64,000 nt of DNA from Alphaproteobacteria bacterium (GCA_030425145.1 JAUHVK010000018.1:37230-101229); one strand, 5' to 3'. Positions 51,686 to 60,931 are shown, counted from the first letter of the stretch. Made by a program: numbers and translations. Notes: generated by a model from the sequence alone, not told the origin.

Positions 51686-52303
51686 CTAGATACCGTGCAC
51701 GGCCATGACGGCGAGTGTTGCCGGGCGGTGCAGCATTGCGTTGTGATGCTCTGCCAGTTTGGGATAGTCCGATACGTCCACACCGACCTTTCCCATCCAA
51801 CGCGGCATCAGGAATAGGTAGGGATCGCAGAACGTGTAGCGTTCGCCCATCGCCCAAGGCCCCTTGAGGTGGTGGGTTTCGACCAGTTTGGCGCAGTCAC
51901 GCAAGTTGTTGACGACCTTCGCTTTCATCGACGCATGTGCCTCTTCGCTGTCGGCCCAACGGGCACCGCGCAGCAGGTGGGCAAAGGCGACATGTGCCGT
52001 GGCGCAGAGATAGGCACAGAGCGCGTCGGCCTCGGCGCGTTCAAACGGCGTATCGGGCAGCATATGCGCCTGCGGATGGATTGCCGCGATATAAGTCAGG
52101 ATTGCGGGGTTTTCGGTGATCACGCCATTTGGCGTCATCAGCGCGGGCACGCGGGCCTTCGGGTTGATCTCGAGATAGGCAGGTTCGTTATGCGCGCCCT
52201 TGGTAATCGGCACTTCATGCACAGCATATTCCGCACCGACCTCTTCCAGCAGGATATGCGGCGCGAGAGCGGATGATCCTTTGGCGTAGTAGAGTGTCAG
52301 CAC
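51686..52303 (-). CDS. glutathione S-transferase family protein
   Basis: Protein of 205 residues. The N-terminal thioredoxin-like domain starts MLTLYYAKGSSALAPHILLEEVG, with ARVPALMTPNGVITENPAILTYI as the glutathione gamma-glutamyl binding site (the E-N/S motif). The C-terminal helical domain has ERYTFCDPYLF. It belongs to the GST superfamily; the reaction is unknown. It lies in the LysR-TauE-GST unit on the minus strand, so it probably takes part in the same pathway as the facing operon. Confidence 0.86.
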   Translation of the reverse strand: MLTLYYAKGSSALAPHILLEEVGAEYAVHEVPITKGAHNEPAYLEINPKARVPALMTPNGVITENPAILTYIAAIHPQAHMLPDTPFERAEADALCAYLCATAHVAFAHLLRGARWADSEEAHASMKAKVVNNLRDCAKLVETHHLKGPWAMGERYTFCDPYLFLMPRWMGKVGVDVSDYPKLAEHHNAMLHRPATLAVMAVHGI

Positions 52304-52329
52304 GGCGTGTCCTCCGGGTCAGGTACAGG

Positions 52330-53073
52330 TCAAGCTAGCGCGCGGATCAGGATGCCCAATCCCAAGAGCAGGGACAGCCCGATCAGCAACCGTCTGAAGA
52401 TGTTGTCCGAGATGCGCTTGAAAACTGCAATGCCGATCTGCGCCGCCAGAAGAGACGTGGGCAAGGCGATCAGGAAGGCGGTGATCGTCGACGAGGTGTA
52501 AGCGCCGCGCCACCACAGCATGAGTGTTGTGGTGAAAAGCACGCTCACGTTGAAGGGTTGGAGCACGGCTCGGGTTTCCGCCTTGGGCCACGGACGCATC
52601 GAGCACCAGATGACCGGCAGCGCGCCAGACAGCGACGCCATTCCACCCAAAACGCCGCCGGTCAGACCGATCAGGGAGTCCAGCATGGGCGTGCGACGTT
52701 CGAACTTAGGCAGGTTGGCGCGAAAACTGAAGAAGCCGCCATATATCAGCAGGAGCACGCCGATAATCAGCTTGAGCGTATCTGCGTCGATGAAGCTGAG
52801 CAGCGAGATGCCGACCGGCACGCCTAGAAGCCCCGGCACGATAAAGCGCATCAAGCGGGGGACATTCCGGGTTAGCGCCTCGCGGACGACCCACAACCCT
52901 TGCACACCTGTCACCACCGACATGAGCGAGACAACCGCCACGGCGCTGATCGGCTCCAGCGCGACGAGCAGGAAACCCAACGCAAAAAGCGCGGTGCCGG
53001 TGCCTGCCAAACCATTGATAAAGCCTCCGGCAAACGCGCCCAACGTGATGAACAGGATCGCCGAAAGCGTCAT
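52330..53073 (-). CDS. TauE/SafE (TSUP) family membrane exporter
   Basis: Protein of 247 residues with about eight membrane helices in two repeats (FITLGAFAGGFINGLAGTGTALFALG and GLTGGVLGGMASLSGALPVIW). The family includes exporters of sulfite and sulfoacetate made during sulfonate breakdown. Its ATG overlaps the LysR stop by four bases. Next to a sulfite-oxidase-like gene, sulfite or a sulfonate is a plausible cargo; that is inferred. Confidence 0.86.
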   Translation of the reverse strand: MTLSAILFITLGAFAGGFINGLAGTGTALFALGFLLVALEPISAVAVVSLMSVVTGVQGLWVVREALTRNVPRLMRFIVPGLLGVPVGISLLSFIDADTLKLIIGVLLLIYGGFFSFRANLPKFERRTPMLDSLIGLTGGVLGGMASLSGALPVIWCSMRPWPKAETRAVLQPFNVSVLFTTTLMLWWRGAYTSSTITAFLIALPTSLLAAQIGIAVFKRISDNIFRRLLIGLSLLLGLGILIRALA

Positions 53074-53975
53074 GTCACGCCTGTTAAGTCTTGGGCCGGA
53101 GTATGCTCTTCAACGGCGCGCAAGAGTGCGGCGTGGATCTCTTCGATGACCCGCAGTTTGGGGTGTTCCTTTCGATAGGCCAGCCCGAGAACCCGTGTTG
53201 GCGGGTTCGGTCCCAGTGGCAAATGATTGAGAGGAGTTGCGTAGGCGCTGGTCACGCAGGGGCGCGGCACGATGGAGACACCAAGATTGGCGTGCACCAT
53301 GCTTGAGATCGCCTCGAGGTTCTCCAGCTCCATCGCTTCGCTGACGCGGATGTGGTTCTCCTGCAGCCAGGTTTCGATCAGCGTCCCAACCACCGCGTCG
53401 CGGTTGAAGCGGATAAACGGCTGCGTTTTGAGGATACGTGCCGGGTCGGTCTCGGTGATCTCGGACCCGGTGATGAGGTGCAGGGGTTCCTGCGCGATTT
53501 CGAGGAATTCGAGGCCGAGGGGCAGCAGAAAGGGTTTGGTCACAATGGCGACGTCATACGTCCCGCGTTCCAGACCCGACAGTAACGTGGCCGTCAATGC
53601 AGGCGTGATGCGCACGCGCAGGTCAGGGAACCGTGTCCGCAGGATCGACATCGATAGTGGAGCAAGTCCGATCAACGTCGTCGGCACAGCGCCCAGAACG
53701 ACATCGCCGGTCAGCCCGTCATCGCCCAGAACCGACGGTACGAGGCTGTCGTAGTCTATCACCAACTTGCGCGCACGTGCTACGACGGCACGGCCAAGCG
53801 GGGTCAATTCAGGCGTGCGGTGGCTGCGGTCGAAGAGGGGTATTCCCAGTTCGGATTCAAGAGTGCGCATCTGCTGGCTGACCGCGGCGTGGGTAATGAA
53901 CACCGCATCCGCCGCGGCGCTGAAGGTTTTGTGATCCGCCACGGCGACCAGTGTCTTGAGTAATCTGATGGACAT
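53070..53975 (-). CDS. LysR-type transcriptional regulator
   Basis: Protein of 301 residues. Helix-turn-helix at about 3-60: MSIRLLKTLVAVADHKTFSAAADAVFITHAAVSQQMRTLE in pattern (the conserved A-A-x-x-V-x-I-T-x-x-A-V-S-Q-Q). The C-terminal substrate-binding domain responds to a small ligand. It is divergent from tctC, the usual geometry for LysR control of the neighbouring operon, and precedes tauE-like and GST genes. Two candidate binding sites lie in the gap. Confidence 0.92.
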   Translation of the reverse strand: MSIRLLKTLVAVADHKTFSAAADAVFITHAAVSQQMRTLESELGIPLFDRSHRTPELTPLGRAVVARARKLVIDYDSLVPSVLGDDGLTGDVVLGAVPTTLIGLAPLSMSILRTRFPDLRVRITPALTATLLSGLERGTYDVAIVTKPFLLPLGLEFLEIAQEPLHLITGSEITETDPARILKTQPFIRFNRDAVVGTLIETWLQENHIRVSEAMELENLEAISSMVHANLGVSIVPRPCVTSAYATPLNHLPLGPNPPTRVLGLAYRKEHPKLRVIEEIHAALLRAVEEHTPAQDLTGVT

Positions 53976-53997
53976 ATTGGATTAGTGTTCGTTTTCC

Positions 53998-54056
53998 TTA
54001 CAGAACTTGTAATTTTTTATTTCTTCGTCAAAGCTCTACTTAAGGTTAACGTAAGT
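53998..54056. promoter_or_regulatory. two LysR-type boxes in the lysR-tctC gap
   Basis: TTAC-N7-GTAA (53998-54012, containing T-N11-A at 53999-54011) and ACTTA-N9-TAAGT (54038-54056, containing T-N11-A at 54041-54053). Their centres are 42 bases apart, four helical turns, as expected for recognition and activation sites of a LysR tetramer. The whole 125-base gap is AT-rich, with GGGAGGAG before tctC. Confidence 0.55.
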
Positions 54057-54100
54057 CAAGAGCTCGCAACAGGGCCACATTTTCAACTTGGGAGGAGACT

Positions 54101-55078
54101 ATGAAACTACGGACACTTGGTTCGGTACTGGCGCTTGGGGTGGGGCTCATGGCGGGAGCGGCAATGGCCGAATACCCGGAGCGCCCGATCAACATGATCA
54201 TCCCCTATGGCGCAGGTGGTGCTACCGACATTTCCGCCCGCACCATCGCCGAGCCGCTGGGCGAAGCAGTTGGCGAGGCCTTGGTGATGGCGAACGTCAC
54301 AGGTGCTGGAGGCGCCACAGGATCGGTGGCTGTACAGAATGCCAAAGCGGATGGCTACACGATGCTCTTTGCACGCGTCGGCTCGCACTCCGTGAACCCG
54401 GCGATGAAGGCGACCTTGCCTTACACGCTGGACGATTTCCGCTTCGTGACCGTCTACGAGATCAACCCGGTCGCCTGCGCTGTGAATCCGAATAGCGGTA
54501 TCGAGTCGATGGACGACCTGATCGCCAAGGTCGCAGAAGGCGGTGTCACCTACAGCTCGTCCGGTGTCGGATCGCTGCTGCATCTGGCAGGCGCGATGGT
54601 GCTTAAGGAATTCGGTGTCGCGAACCCGCTGACCGAAGCCACGCATATCCCTCTGCAGGGCGGTGGTGCGGCGGCCACGGCAGTTCTGAACGGCACTGCT
54701 ACGTTCATCTGCACGAACTCGTCCGCGTTGGCGAGCTTTGTGGCCAACGGGCAGTTGAAGCCGCTGATGGTGACAACGGAAGAGCCGGTGGTGGGCTTTG
54801 ATGCCCCGACAGCAAACGATCTGGGCAAGCCAAACCTGAATCAGTTGGTTGGCTGGACGGGTATCGCCGGTCCAGATGACCTGCCGGATGATGTTGCAGC
54901 AAAGTGGGGTGAGTGGATGGCCACGGCAACCGCCGATGAGACATTCCGCAGCTCAATGGAGCAGCGTGGGTCGGTGATCGTGTTGATGGACCCGGATGAG
55001 GCCAATGCGTTCATCCTCCAGCAATACAACACCTTCCGTGCCCTTGTGGACGAGTTGGGAATGCGGATCGAAGGCTGA
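54101..55078 (+). CDS. tctC: tripartite tricarboxylate transporter, periplasmic binding protein
   Basis: Protein of 325 residues of the Bug/TctC family. Signal peptide 1-23 (ending AAMA), then YPERPINMIIPYGAGGATDISARTIAEPL, the hallmark N-terminal motif, and ADGYTMLFARVGSHSVNPAM. It delivers a carboxylate to the TctAB membrane part. Substrates known for the family include citrate, tartrate, tricarballylate, itaconate and sulfolactate. It begins the transporter operon and is controlled, by position, by the divergent LysR. Confidence 0.92.
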   Translation: MKLRTLGSVLALGVGLMAGAAMAEYPERPINMIIPYGAGGATDISARTIAEPLGEAVGEALVMANVTGAGGATGSVAVQNAKADGYTMLFARVGSHSVNPAMKATLPYTLDDFRFVTVYEINPVACAVNPNSGIESMDDLIAKVAEGGVTYSSSGVGSLLHLAGAMVLKEFGVANPLTEATHIPLQGGGAAATAVLNGTATFICTNSSALASFVANGQLKPLMVTTEEPVVGFDAPTANDLGKPNLNQLVGWTGIAGPDDLPDDVAAKWGEWMATATADETFRSSMEQRGSVIVLMDPDEANAFILQQYNTFRALVDELGMRIEG

Positions 55079-55111
55079 GCCCGAACGTTCCGTAACCACT
55101 TACCCAATTCG

Positions 55112-55135
55112 CGCCGAGGCCGTCTGGCCTCGGCG
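55112..55135 (+). other. stem-loop between tctC and tctB
   Basis: Ten-base perfect arms CGCCGAGGCC (55112-55121) and GGCCTCGGCG (55126-55135), loop GTCT, no T-tract. Such hairpins after binding-protein genes often protect the upstream mRNA so that more binding protein than membrane protein is made. Confidence 0.65.
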
Positions 55136-55161
55136 TTGCCACCTGCGGAGCCCACCTGACC

Positions 55162-55659
55162 ATGTCCCAGAAATCCTTGCACCTGCGCCTTGGAGTCGTC
55201 GCATCGCTCTTCGCGCTTTTTCTGGTGTTTTTCGCCATTCCCAACTTTGTCTTTGCGCCGTCCAACGTTGGAAAAATCGTCCTGTCACCGAAATTCTGGC
55301 CCTACGTTCTGTCGGGTCTGACTGCGCTGATCGGGTTGGGGCTGGTCTTCAACGCGCTGACCACGGCAAGCGACGTTCCATTCGAAGATGAAGAAACCGG
55401 GCATCCCGAAGGCTCGGCCCCGTGGATGCGGCTGGGCGCTCTGGCGGTCATCATGGTGCTGATGATGTTCGGTCTGCCGCGTTTGGGAATGGTCTGGACC
55501 GCGATGCTGGCCTTCGCAGCCTGTGCCTTTCTGTTCCGCACGCGGCACCCGATCGCCGCGCTGGTCTGCGCGGTCATCGTGCCGCTTCTGCTTTATGTCT
55601 TCTTTGCGCATGTCGCCGGTGTGGCGATCCCGCAGGGCAATTTCGTGAGGTTGCCATGA
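55162..55659 (+). CDS. tctB: tripartite tricarboxylate transporter, small membrane subunit
   Basis: Protein of 165 residues with four membrane helices (about 8-30, 44-64, 92-110, 130-153) and a charged loop between helices two and three. This is the TctB layout. Its stop overlaps the tctA start (ATGA). Confidence 0.88.
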   Translation: MSQKSLHLRLGVVASLFALFLVFFAIPNFVFAPSNVGKIVLSPKFWPYVLSGLTALIGLGLVFNALTTASDVPFEDEETGHPEGSAPWMRLGALAVIMVLMMFGLPRLGMVWTAMLAFAACAFLFRTRHPIAALVCAVIVPLLLYVFFAHVAGVAIPQGNFVRLP

Positions 55660-57146
55660 GCCTGATGGACAGCCTTGCCGCCGGCTTTGCCTTGGTCGGC
55701 AATTTCGAAGCCTTCTTCATGCTGTTTGTCGGCCTTGTGGTCGGCGTGGTGGCAGGGGCCATTCCGGGGCTGTCGGCCACGATGGCCGTGGCGCTGACGC
55801 TGCCGTTCACCTTTGCAATGACGCCGATCAACGCGATCCTGCTGCTGCTTGGGGTCTATAAGGGTGGCATCTTTGGCGGGTCGATCCCGGCAATCCTGAT
55901 CAAGACTCCCGGCACGCCAGCCTCATCCGCAACGATCCTCGACGGGCATCCGATGGCGGAACGGGGCGAGGCCGGCAGGGCACTGGGTATGGCGCTTTAT
56001 GCGTCCTGCACGGCAGACGCGGTGTCGAACCTCGCGCTGATCCTGTTTGCCGGATGGCTGGCTTCGTTTGCGCTGAACTTCGGGCCACCCGAGTTCTTTG
56101 CGCTGATCCTGTTCTCGCTTACGATCATCGCCGGTGTGTCGGGCGAAAGTCTGCTGCGCGGGGCGCTGTCGGCGTTGGCCGGGCTGCTGCTGGCGACCAT
56201 CGGGCTTGATCTGGTCTACGGCACAAACCGTTTCACCTTTGGCGACCCCAACATGATGGGTGGGTTGAACTTCATCGCCGTGCTGATCGGCCTTTTCGCG
56301 ATCCCCGAGATCATTGCGATGGCGTGGAACCCGGTGGCGCATCTTGGGCGCACGCGGGCTCTGGGCAAGTCACGCTGCACGCTTGCGGATTACCTTGGCA
56401 GTTTCAAAAGCATCATCCGAGGCAGCCTGATCGGCGTGTTCCTCGGCTCGATCCCGGGCATCGGTGCCGCGCCATCGGCGTTCCTCAGCTATTCCGAAGC
56501 ACGGCGGACCTCGAAGAACAAAGCGAATTTCGGCAAGGGCGAAATCGAGGGCGTGGCGGCGTCCGAGGCAGGGAACAACGGCGTCGCGGGGGCAACGCTG
56601 ATTCCACTCCTGGCGCTGGGAGTGCCCGGCGATGTCATCACCGCCATCATCATTGGTGCTTTCATGGTCCACGGGCTTCAGCCGGGGCCAATGATGTTCA
56701 TCCTGAACGTCGACATCATCTACGGCCTTTTCATCGGCCTGATCGTCAGCTCGGTCTTCCTGCTGCTGGTTGGATCGGTGGCGATCCGGGGCTTCAAATT
56801 CGTGGCGGATGTGCCAAAGCGCATCCTGATGCCGGGCGTACTGGTGCTTTGCGTCTACGGGGTGTTTGCGGTGAACAACAACATCTTTGATGTGGGTGTC
56901 ATGTTCGTCATGGGCTGGGTCGGCTACATCATGATGCGCAACCGCATCCCGGCCGCTCCGTTCCTGATCGCCTTCATTCTTGGCCCGCTGCTTGAGGACA
57001 ATTTCCGACAGTCGATGCTGATGTCCGGCAGCGACCCGAGCATCCTGTTCCGGGGACCGATCACGTGGTTCTTCTGGCTGCTGACGGCGATCACGGTGTT
57101 TGCCATTACGCGCAGCACCCTGCGCAAGAAGGTGCCGCTCAGTTGA
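55656..57146 (+). CDS. tctA: tripartite tricarboxylate transporter, large membrane subunit
   Basis: Protein of 496 residues with 11-12 membrane helices. Family motifs are GLVVGVVAGAIPGLSATMAVAL at the first repeat, YKGGIFGGSIPAILIKTPGTPAS, GSIPGIGAAPSAFLSYSEARR and GVAASEAGNNGVAGATLIPLLALGVPGD. I start at MSLMDSLAAG (55656), which overlaps tctB; a longer frame upstream lies inside tctB. Its stop overlaps the stop of the convergent exonuclease gene by eight bases. Confidence 0.94.
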   Translation: MSLMDSLAAGFALVGNFEAFFMLFVGLVVGVVAGAIPGLSATMAVALTLPFTFAMTPINAILLLLGVYKGGIFGGSIPAILIKTPGTPASSATILDGHPMAERGEAGRALGMALYASCTADAVSNLALILFAGWLASFALNFGPPEFFALILFSLTIIAGVSGESLLRGALSALAGLLLATIGLDLVYGTNRFTFGDPNMMGGLNFIAVLIGLFAIPEIIAMAWNPVAHLGRTRALGKSRCTLADYLGSFKSIIRGSLIGVFLGSIPGIGAAPSAFLSYSEARRTSKNKANFGKGEIEGVAASEAGNNGVAGATLIPLLALGVPGDVITAIIIGAFMVHGLQPGPMMFILNVDIIYGLFIGLIVSSVFLLLVGSVAIRGFKFVADVPKRILMPGVLVLCVYGVFAVNNNIFDVGVMFVMGWVGYIMMRNRIPAAPFLIAFILGPLLEDNFRQSMLMSGSDPSILFRGPITWFFWLLTAITVFAITRSTLRKKVPLS

Positions 57147-58557
57147 GATCTTCGAGGAGGCGGCCATGGCGGCGCGTCTCCTCGATCACCTGACCAAAGG
57201 TGGCCAGACCGCGCGCTTCGAGCATCGGCAGCATCTTGACCAACACCTCGGCGGTCGCCCGTGCATCGCCAAGCGCGGTGTGGCGCAGCTCGGTCGGGAT
57301 GGTGACGCATAAGCGCTCACAGAGGGAATCCAGCGTATGGGTCTCGCTGGCACCGAACAACACAGCCGACAGCAGCACCGTGTCGAGGATCGGGTGGTCC
57401 CACGTCACGCCCGTTTCCTTGGAATGACGGTGCAGAAAGGCCATGTCGAACGGCGCGTTGTGCGCCACGATAACCGCGTCGCGGGAAAAGTCGTGAAACC
57501 GTTTTGACACCACATGAATGTTCGGCTGCCCGCGCACCATCGCGTCCGTGACCTTGTGCACCTTGGTCGAGGCGGGTGGGATCGGGCGGCCCGGATCGAC
57601 CAGTTGATTGATCTGCTCGCCTTCAATGATGCGCCCGTTCAGCACCCGCACGGCACCAAGCTGCACCACATCGTCCTTGTGCGGCAAAAGCCCCGTGGTT
57701 TCGGTGTCAAACACCGAAAAACACAACGCGCGCAGCGGTTGGTTTAGAAGGTCCATCTCTGCCGCGCCACGGCGTTGATCCAGCAGGTCGAAATCATAGA
57801 CCAACGGGCGCGACGCATCGGGCGAAATGTCGAGCGTCTGACTGTCGATCACCATCAGGTAACCGCCGCCATCCATCGGTTTCAGCTTGGTGTCAAAGCT
57901 TTGGTTGCCGTCCGGTGATTGCGCGGTGAAGGTCACATCCTTGCCGGTCCGGCCAAGTTTACTCACCGCCGCGCCAAGGGATTTGCCGTCGAAATAATCG
58001 GTAATCTGCGCGTTCAGACGCGGCACCCCCAGTTGCGCCAACACTTCCGCAGCCTGACCGTCATAAAGCACGATCTGACCGTTCGGGTTCACAAGGATTG
58101 TGGCCACCGGGATCTCGGTCAAAAGGGCGGTCAGGCGGGCCTTCTCGGCGGTCAATCGGGCGGTTTCCTGCGCAATGGCCTGTGCCGTGGTCAGTGCGGT
58201 GTCATTCAATTGCCGCGTCACTGCCGACGCCGCCGGGGCCAGATCGCCCAGATAGCGCGCGGCTTTCATGTCGAGTTCGCCATCCACACCCGCATGTGCC
58301 CGGGTGCGCATCTGAGAGGCTAGGCGTTCAATCGGTTTTGCAACGTTTTCATCAAAGAGCAGCCAGATGCCTACGGTGAGTCCAAGGATCAGGAAAGCGG
58401 CGAGGATTGCCGCAAACGTAAACCCATTGGCGACCGTCGTGTCGAGTGCGCGGCCATAGCCGATCCACAGCGCCACCCCGACAGAGGCCAGCCCGCCAAG
58501 GCCCAATAGGCAGAAGAACAGAAAGATGCGCAGACGCAGGCTGAGTTTCGAGAGCAT
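57139..58557 (-). CDS. membrane-anchored DEDDh 3'-5' exonuclease (DnaQ-like) with HAMP/PAS-like region
   Basis: Protein of 472 residues. Two N-terminal membrane helices (about 8-30 and 45-68), a HAMP-like and coiled-coil segment (about 70-155), a PAS-like region (about 160-260), then a DnaQ-type exonuclease domain: FDTETTGLLPH, HNAPFDMAFLHRH and RHTALGDARATAEVL supply the D-E-D-D and catalytic histidine. The sensor-like front on an exonuclease is found beside acs/symporter genes in many proteobacteria. I start at MLSKLSLRL (58557). Role unknown. Confidence 0.83.
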   Translation of the reverse strand: MLSKLSLRLRIFLFFCLLGLGGLASVGVALWIGYGRALDTTVANGFTFAAILAAFLILGLTVGIWLLFDENVAKPIERLASQMRTRAHAGVDGELDMKAARYLGDLAPAASAVTRQLNDTALTTAQAIAQETARLTAEKARLTALLTEIPVATILVNPNGQIVLYDGQAAEVLAQLGVPRLNAQITDYFDGKSLGAAVSKLGRTGKDVTFTAQSPDGNQSFDTKLKPMDGGGYLMVIDSQTLDISPDASRPLVYDFDLLDQRRGAAEMDLLNQPLRALCFSVFDTETTGLLPHKDDVVQLGAVRVLNGRIIEGEQINQLVDPGRPIPPASTKVHKVTDAMVRGQPNIHVVSKRFHDFSRDAVIVAHNAPFDMAFLHRHSKETGVTWDHPILDTVLLSAVLFGASETHTLDSLCERLCVTIPTELRHTALGDARATAEVLVKMLPMLEARGLATFGQVIEETRRHGRLLEDLN

Positions 58558-58561
58558 GACG

Positions 58562-59062
58562 CTAGCCCCTGTTACAAACACCACTGACAATCGGATCGTC
58601 TGACGGCGTGTCACGCCAGACCGGTTCGCCGCCATCACCACGGGCGGGGTCGGCGCGCTGTCCGGTTTCGCAATTCACCATCAGTTCGACGGTTTGAACT
58701 GCGCCCCAGCGCTGAAAGAAGTACACATCGGCGAGGAACAGGTCCGCATCCTCGCTATTGGCGCGCAGGTTCCCGGTGTCGAGCGCGATGAACCGTTCTG
58801 TATAAGGCACGAGATAGGTCCAAGGCCGGTAGAACGCCGTGTTCTCAACCGTCTGCACCACTTCCAAACCCTCGGGAAGCGCGTCTGCGGTGCGCCCATA
58901 CCAACTGTATTCGCTGCTGATCGTGGCAGCGAGCATTGCGGCCCCTGCGGCCACTGGCACAAGCCATTTGGGAATGCGCCCACCTGCAGCACGCGCGACC
59001 AGCATCATAACACCGGCACCGGCAATGCCCGCCACGATCACTGCGATCAGTTCCAGAAACAT
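58562..59062 (-). CDS. small membrane protein, unknown function
   Basis: Protein of 166 residues: two membrane helices (about 3-25 and 33-52) and a soluble C-terminal part of about 110 residues with two cysteines (VNCETGQ and VSGVCNRG). I do not recognise a named family. It lies between the DUF294 and exonuclease genes with gaps of 25 and 4 bases, so the three form one unit. I start at MFLELIAV (59062); an upstream Met (59077) is possible. Confidence 0.7.
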   Translation of the reverse strand: MFLELIAVIVAGIAGAGVMMLVARAAGGRIPKWLVPVAAGAAMLAATISSEYSWYGRTADALPEGLEVVQTVENTAFYRPWTYLVPYTERFIALDTGNLRANSEDADLFLADVYFFQRWGAVQTVELMVNCETGQRADPARGDGGEPVWRDTPSDDPIVSGVCNRG

Positions 59063-59087
59063 CAATCGTCCTCCCAAACGATGGGTG

Positions 59088-60911
59088 TCAGCCCAACATG
59101 CCGCGCCCGTGACCCACTGCCGATTGCAGCGACTTTATCACCACGAAAGCATCCCGGAGATGACTTCGCTCAAAGTCCGACAGGTCTGTCGGGCTTAGGA
59201 AATTGTCGGGCATGATGCCAGCCCGTACCTGCGCGGCCTGATGCTCCAGCCGGGTCTCTGCGATCAGATCGTAAGCATCCCGCAGATCCTGCCCGCCCGA
59301 GCCACTCAGCACCCCTGCGGCCGTCGCCGCTTCAAGACGGGCGGCTGTGTTGACTGCGGTCAGCTTGCCTTGCAGTGCATAGATGCGGCCAAGGTCGACG
59401 ACCGGCACCACGCCGTTGTGCTTGAGGTCGATCTGGTTCTTGTGTTCACCCGACCGGATCGTTGCGAACCCGCGCAACAACCCCAGCGGAGGTGTGTGCT
59501 TGAGCGAGTTCGAAACCATATGTGCGACAAAGATTGAATTGGCGGCGGCTTTGCGCAGGGTCTCGGCCTGCAAATCCTCAAACAGCCGGGTCGCGCCACC
59601 GATGGGACGCAGGTCGAACATGACGCTGGCCAGCATCTGCGCCTCGGGCGAGGGTGTCTTGATCCAGCCCGCGAAATATTCCCGCCAGACGCGTACCGGC
59701 TGCCGCCATCGGGGGTTCGTCGCCATCATGTCACCGGGGCAATAGACATAGCCGCAGGTATCAAGCCCGTCGCAGACAAACCGCGCCAGCGCTTCGAAAT
59801 ATGGCATGTCGCCCTCGGTCACGCTGTCATCAAGAAAGAGGCAATTGTCCTGATCGCTGACGCCGGTCTGTTCCTGCCGCCCCTGTGATCCGCAGGCGAG
59901 CCACAGATAGGGCACCGGGGCCGGGCCAAGCTTGGCTTCGGCCAGTGCGAGAAGGCGGCGCGTTGCGGTGTCAGCCACATCGGTGATCAGACGGGTGATC
60001 ACTTCGTGCCGGTTGCCACCCGCCACAAGCTGCGCCAGCAGTTGCGGAATGCGCTTGGTGACCTGCGCCATCTCTTCGGCGCTGTCGGAATGCGCGATCT
60101 CGGAGACCAGCTCGGCCGAGCTGACCGCTTGGAACCGGGTCAGGTCGGTCTGGGTGACAATGCCGACAAGCTTACCTGCCTGGCACACCGGAATATGCCC
60201 GATCCGCCGCTCCATCATCATGTGAAGCACGTCTGACCCAATGGCCGACGGGGGCAGGGTGACGGGATCGGGCGTCATGATCTGGGTGATTGGCGTGTCA
60301 AACGGCAATCCGTCACCAACCACTTTGCCGGACAGATCGCGGATCGTTGCGATGCCTCTCAGCGCATCGTCCTCCGCGACACAGATCGACGATACCCTGG
60401 CGTCGCGCATCAGGCGCGCGGCGGCTTGGACATCGGTCTGGGGCGGACAGGTCAGGGGGGTGCGCGCCATCAACGTCTCAACCCGGGTTGTGGCAAGGCT
60501 TGCTGTTTTCGGCCTCTCGACCCGGCTGCGGTTGAAAAACCGTCGAAAGGCGGGGTCCTCGTTCATGGCCTGATGAAATCGCTCTGCCGGAAGCACCAGA
60601 ACCGTGACATCCGAAACCGCCCGCGCCGAGGTCAGGCTGGCACCGTCACGCAAAAGCCCACGTTCCCCAAAGGAGTTGCGCGGACCAAGCAACGAGATCG
60701 GCACACCATGTTCGTCGCGAATCTCGACGTCGCCCCCGTAGACGACGAACAAGCCGTCAAGCGGCGCGTCCAGCGCGTAAATTTCACCGCCCGCCGTCAC
60801 ATGCCGGACCTCAAATGCGGCAGTCAGCTTTTGCAGCGCCGCCGGTTCCATTGAGTCGTAGGGATGGATGGCAGACAGGAATTGCGTGAGGGCCGAAGCG
60901 GACAGCGTCAT
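59088..60911 (-). CDS. cNMP-binding/CBS/DUF294 nucleotidyltransferase-like protein
   Basis: Protein of 607 residues. Domains in order: cyclic-nucleotide-binding-like (about 15-125), two CBS modules (about 145-265), DUF294 putative nucleotidyltransferase with WLACGSQGRQEQTGVSDQDNC (the G-S-x-x-R-x-E-x(n)-D-x-D pattern, about 340-365) and a DUF294 C-terminal helical region. Such proteins resemble GlnD-like signalling proteins and usually lie by acs and sodium:solute symporter genes. It probably tunes acetate uptake or activation according to a nucleotide signal; that is inferred. Confidence 0.88.
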   Translation of the reverse strand: MTLSASALTQFLSAIHPYDSMEPAALQKLTAAFEVRHVTAGGEIYALDAPLDGLFVVYGGDVEIRDEHGVPISLLGPRNSFGERGLLRDGASLTSARAVSDVTVLVLPAERFHQAMNEDPAFRRFFNRSRVERPKTASLATTRVETLMARTPLTCPPQTDVQAAARLMRDARVSSICVAEDDALRGIATIRDLSGKVVGDGLPFDTPITQIMTPDPVTLPPSAIGSDVLHMMMERRIGHIPVCQAGKLVGIVTQTDLTRFQAVSSAELVSEIAHSDSAEEMAQVTKRIPQLLAQLVAGGNRHEVITRLITDVADTATRRLLALAEAKLGPAPVPYLWLACGSQGRQEQTGVSDQDNCLFLDDSVTEGDMPYFEALARFVCDGLDTCGYVYCPGDMMATNPRWRQPVRVWREYFAGWIKTPSPEAQMLASVMFDLRPIGGATRLFEDLQAETLRKAAANSIFVAHMVSNSLKHTPPLGLLRGFATIRSGEHKNQIDLKHNGVVPVVDLGRIYALQGKLTAVNTAARLEAATAAGVLSGSGGQDLRDAYDLIAETRLEHQAAQVRAGIMPDNFLSPTDLSDFERSHLRDAFVVIKSLQSAVGHGRGMLG

Positions 60912-60931
60912 GGAAAATATCCGTACCTAAG

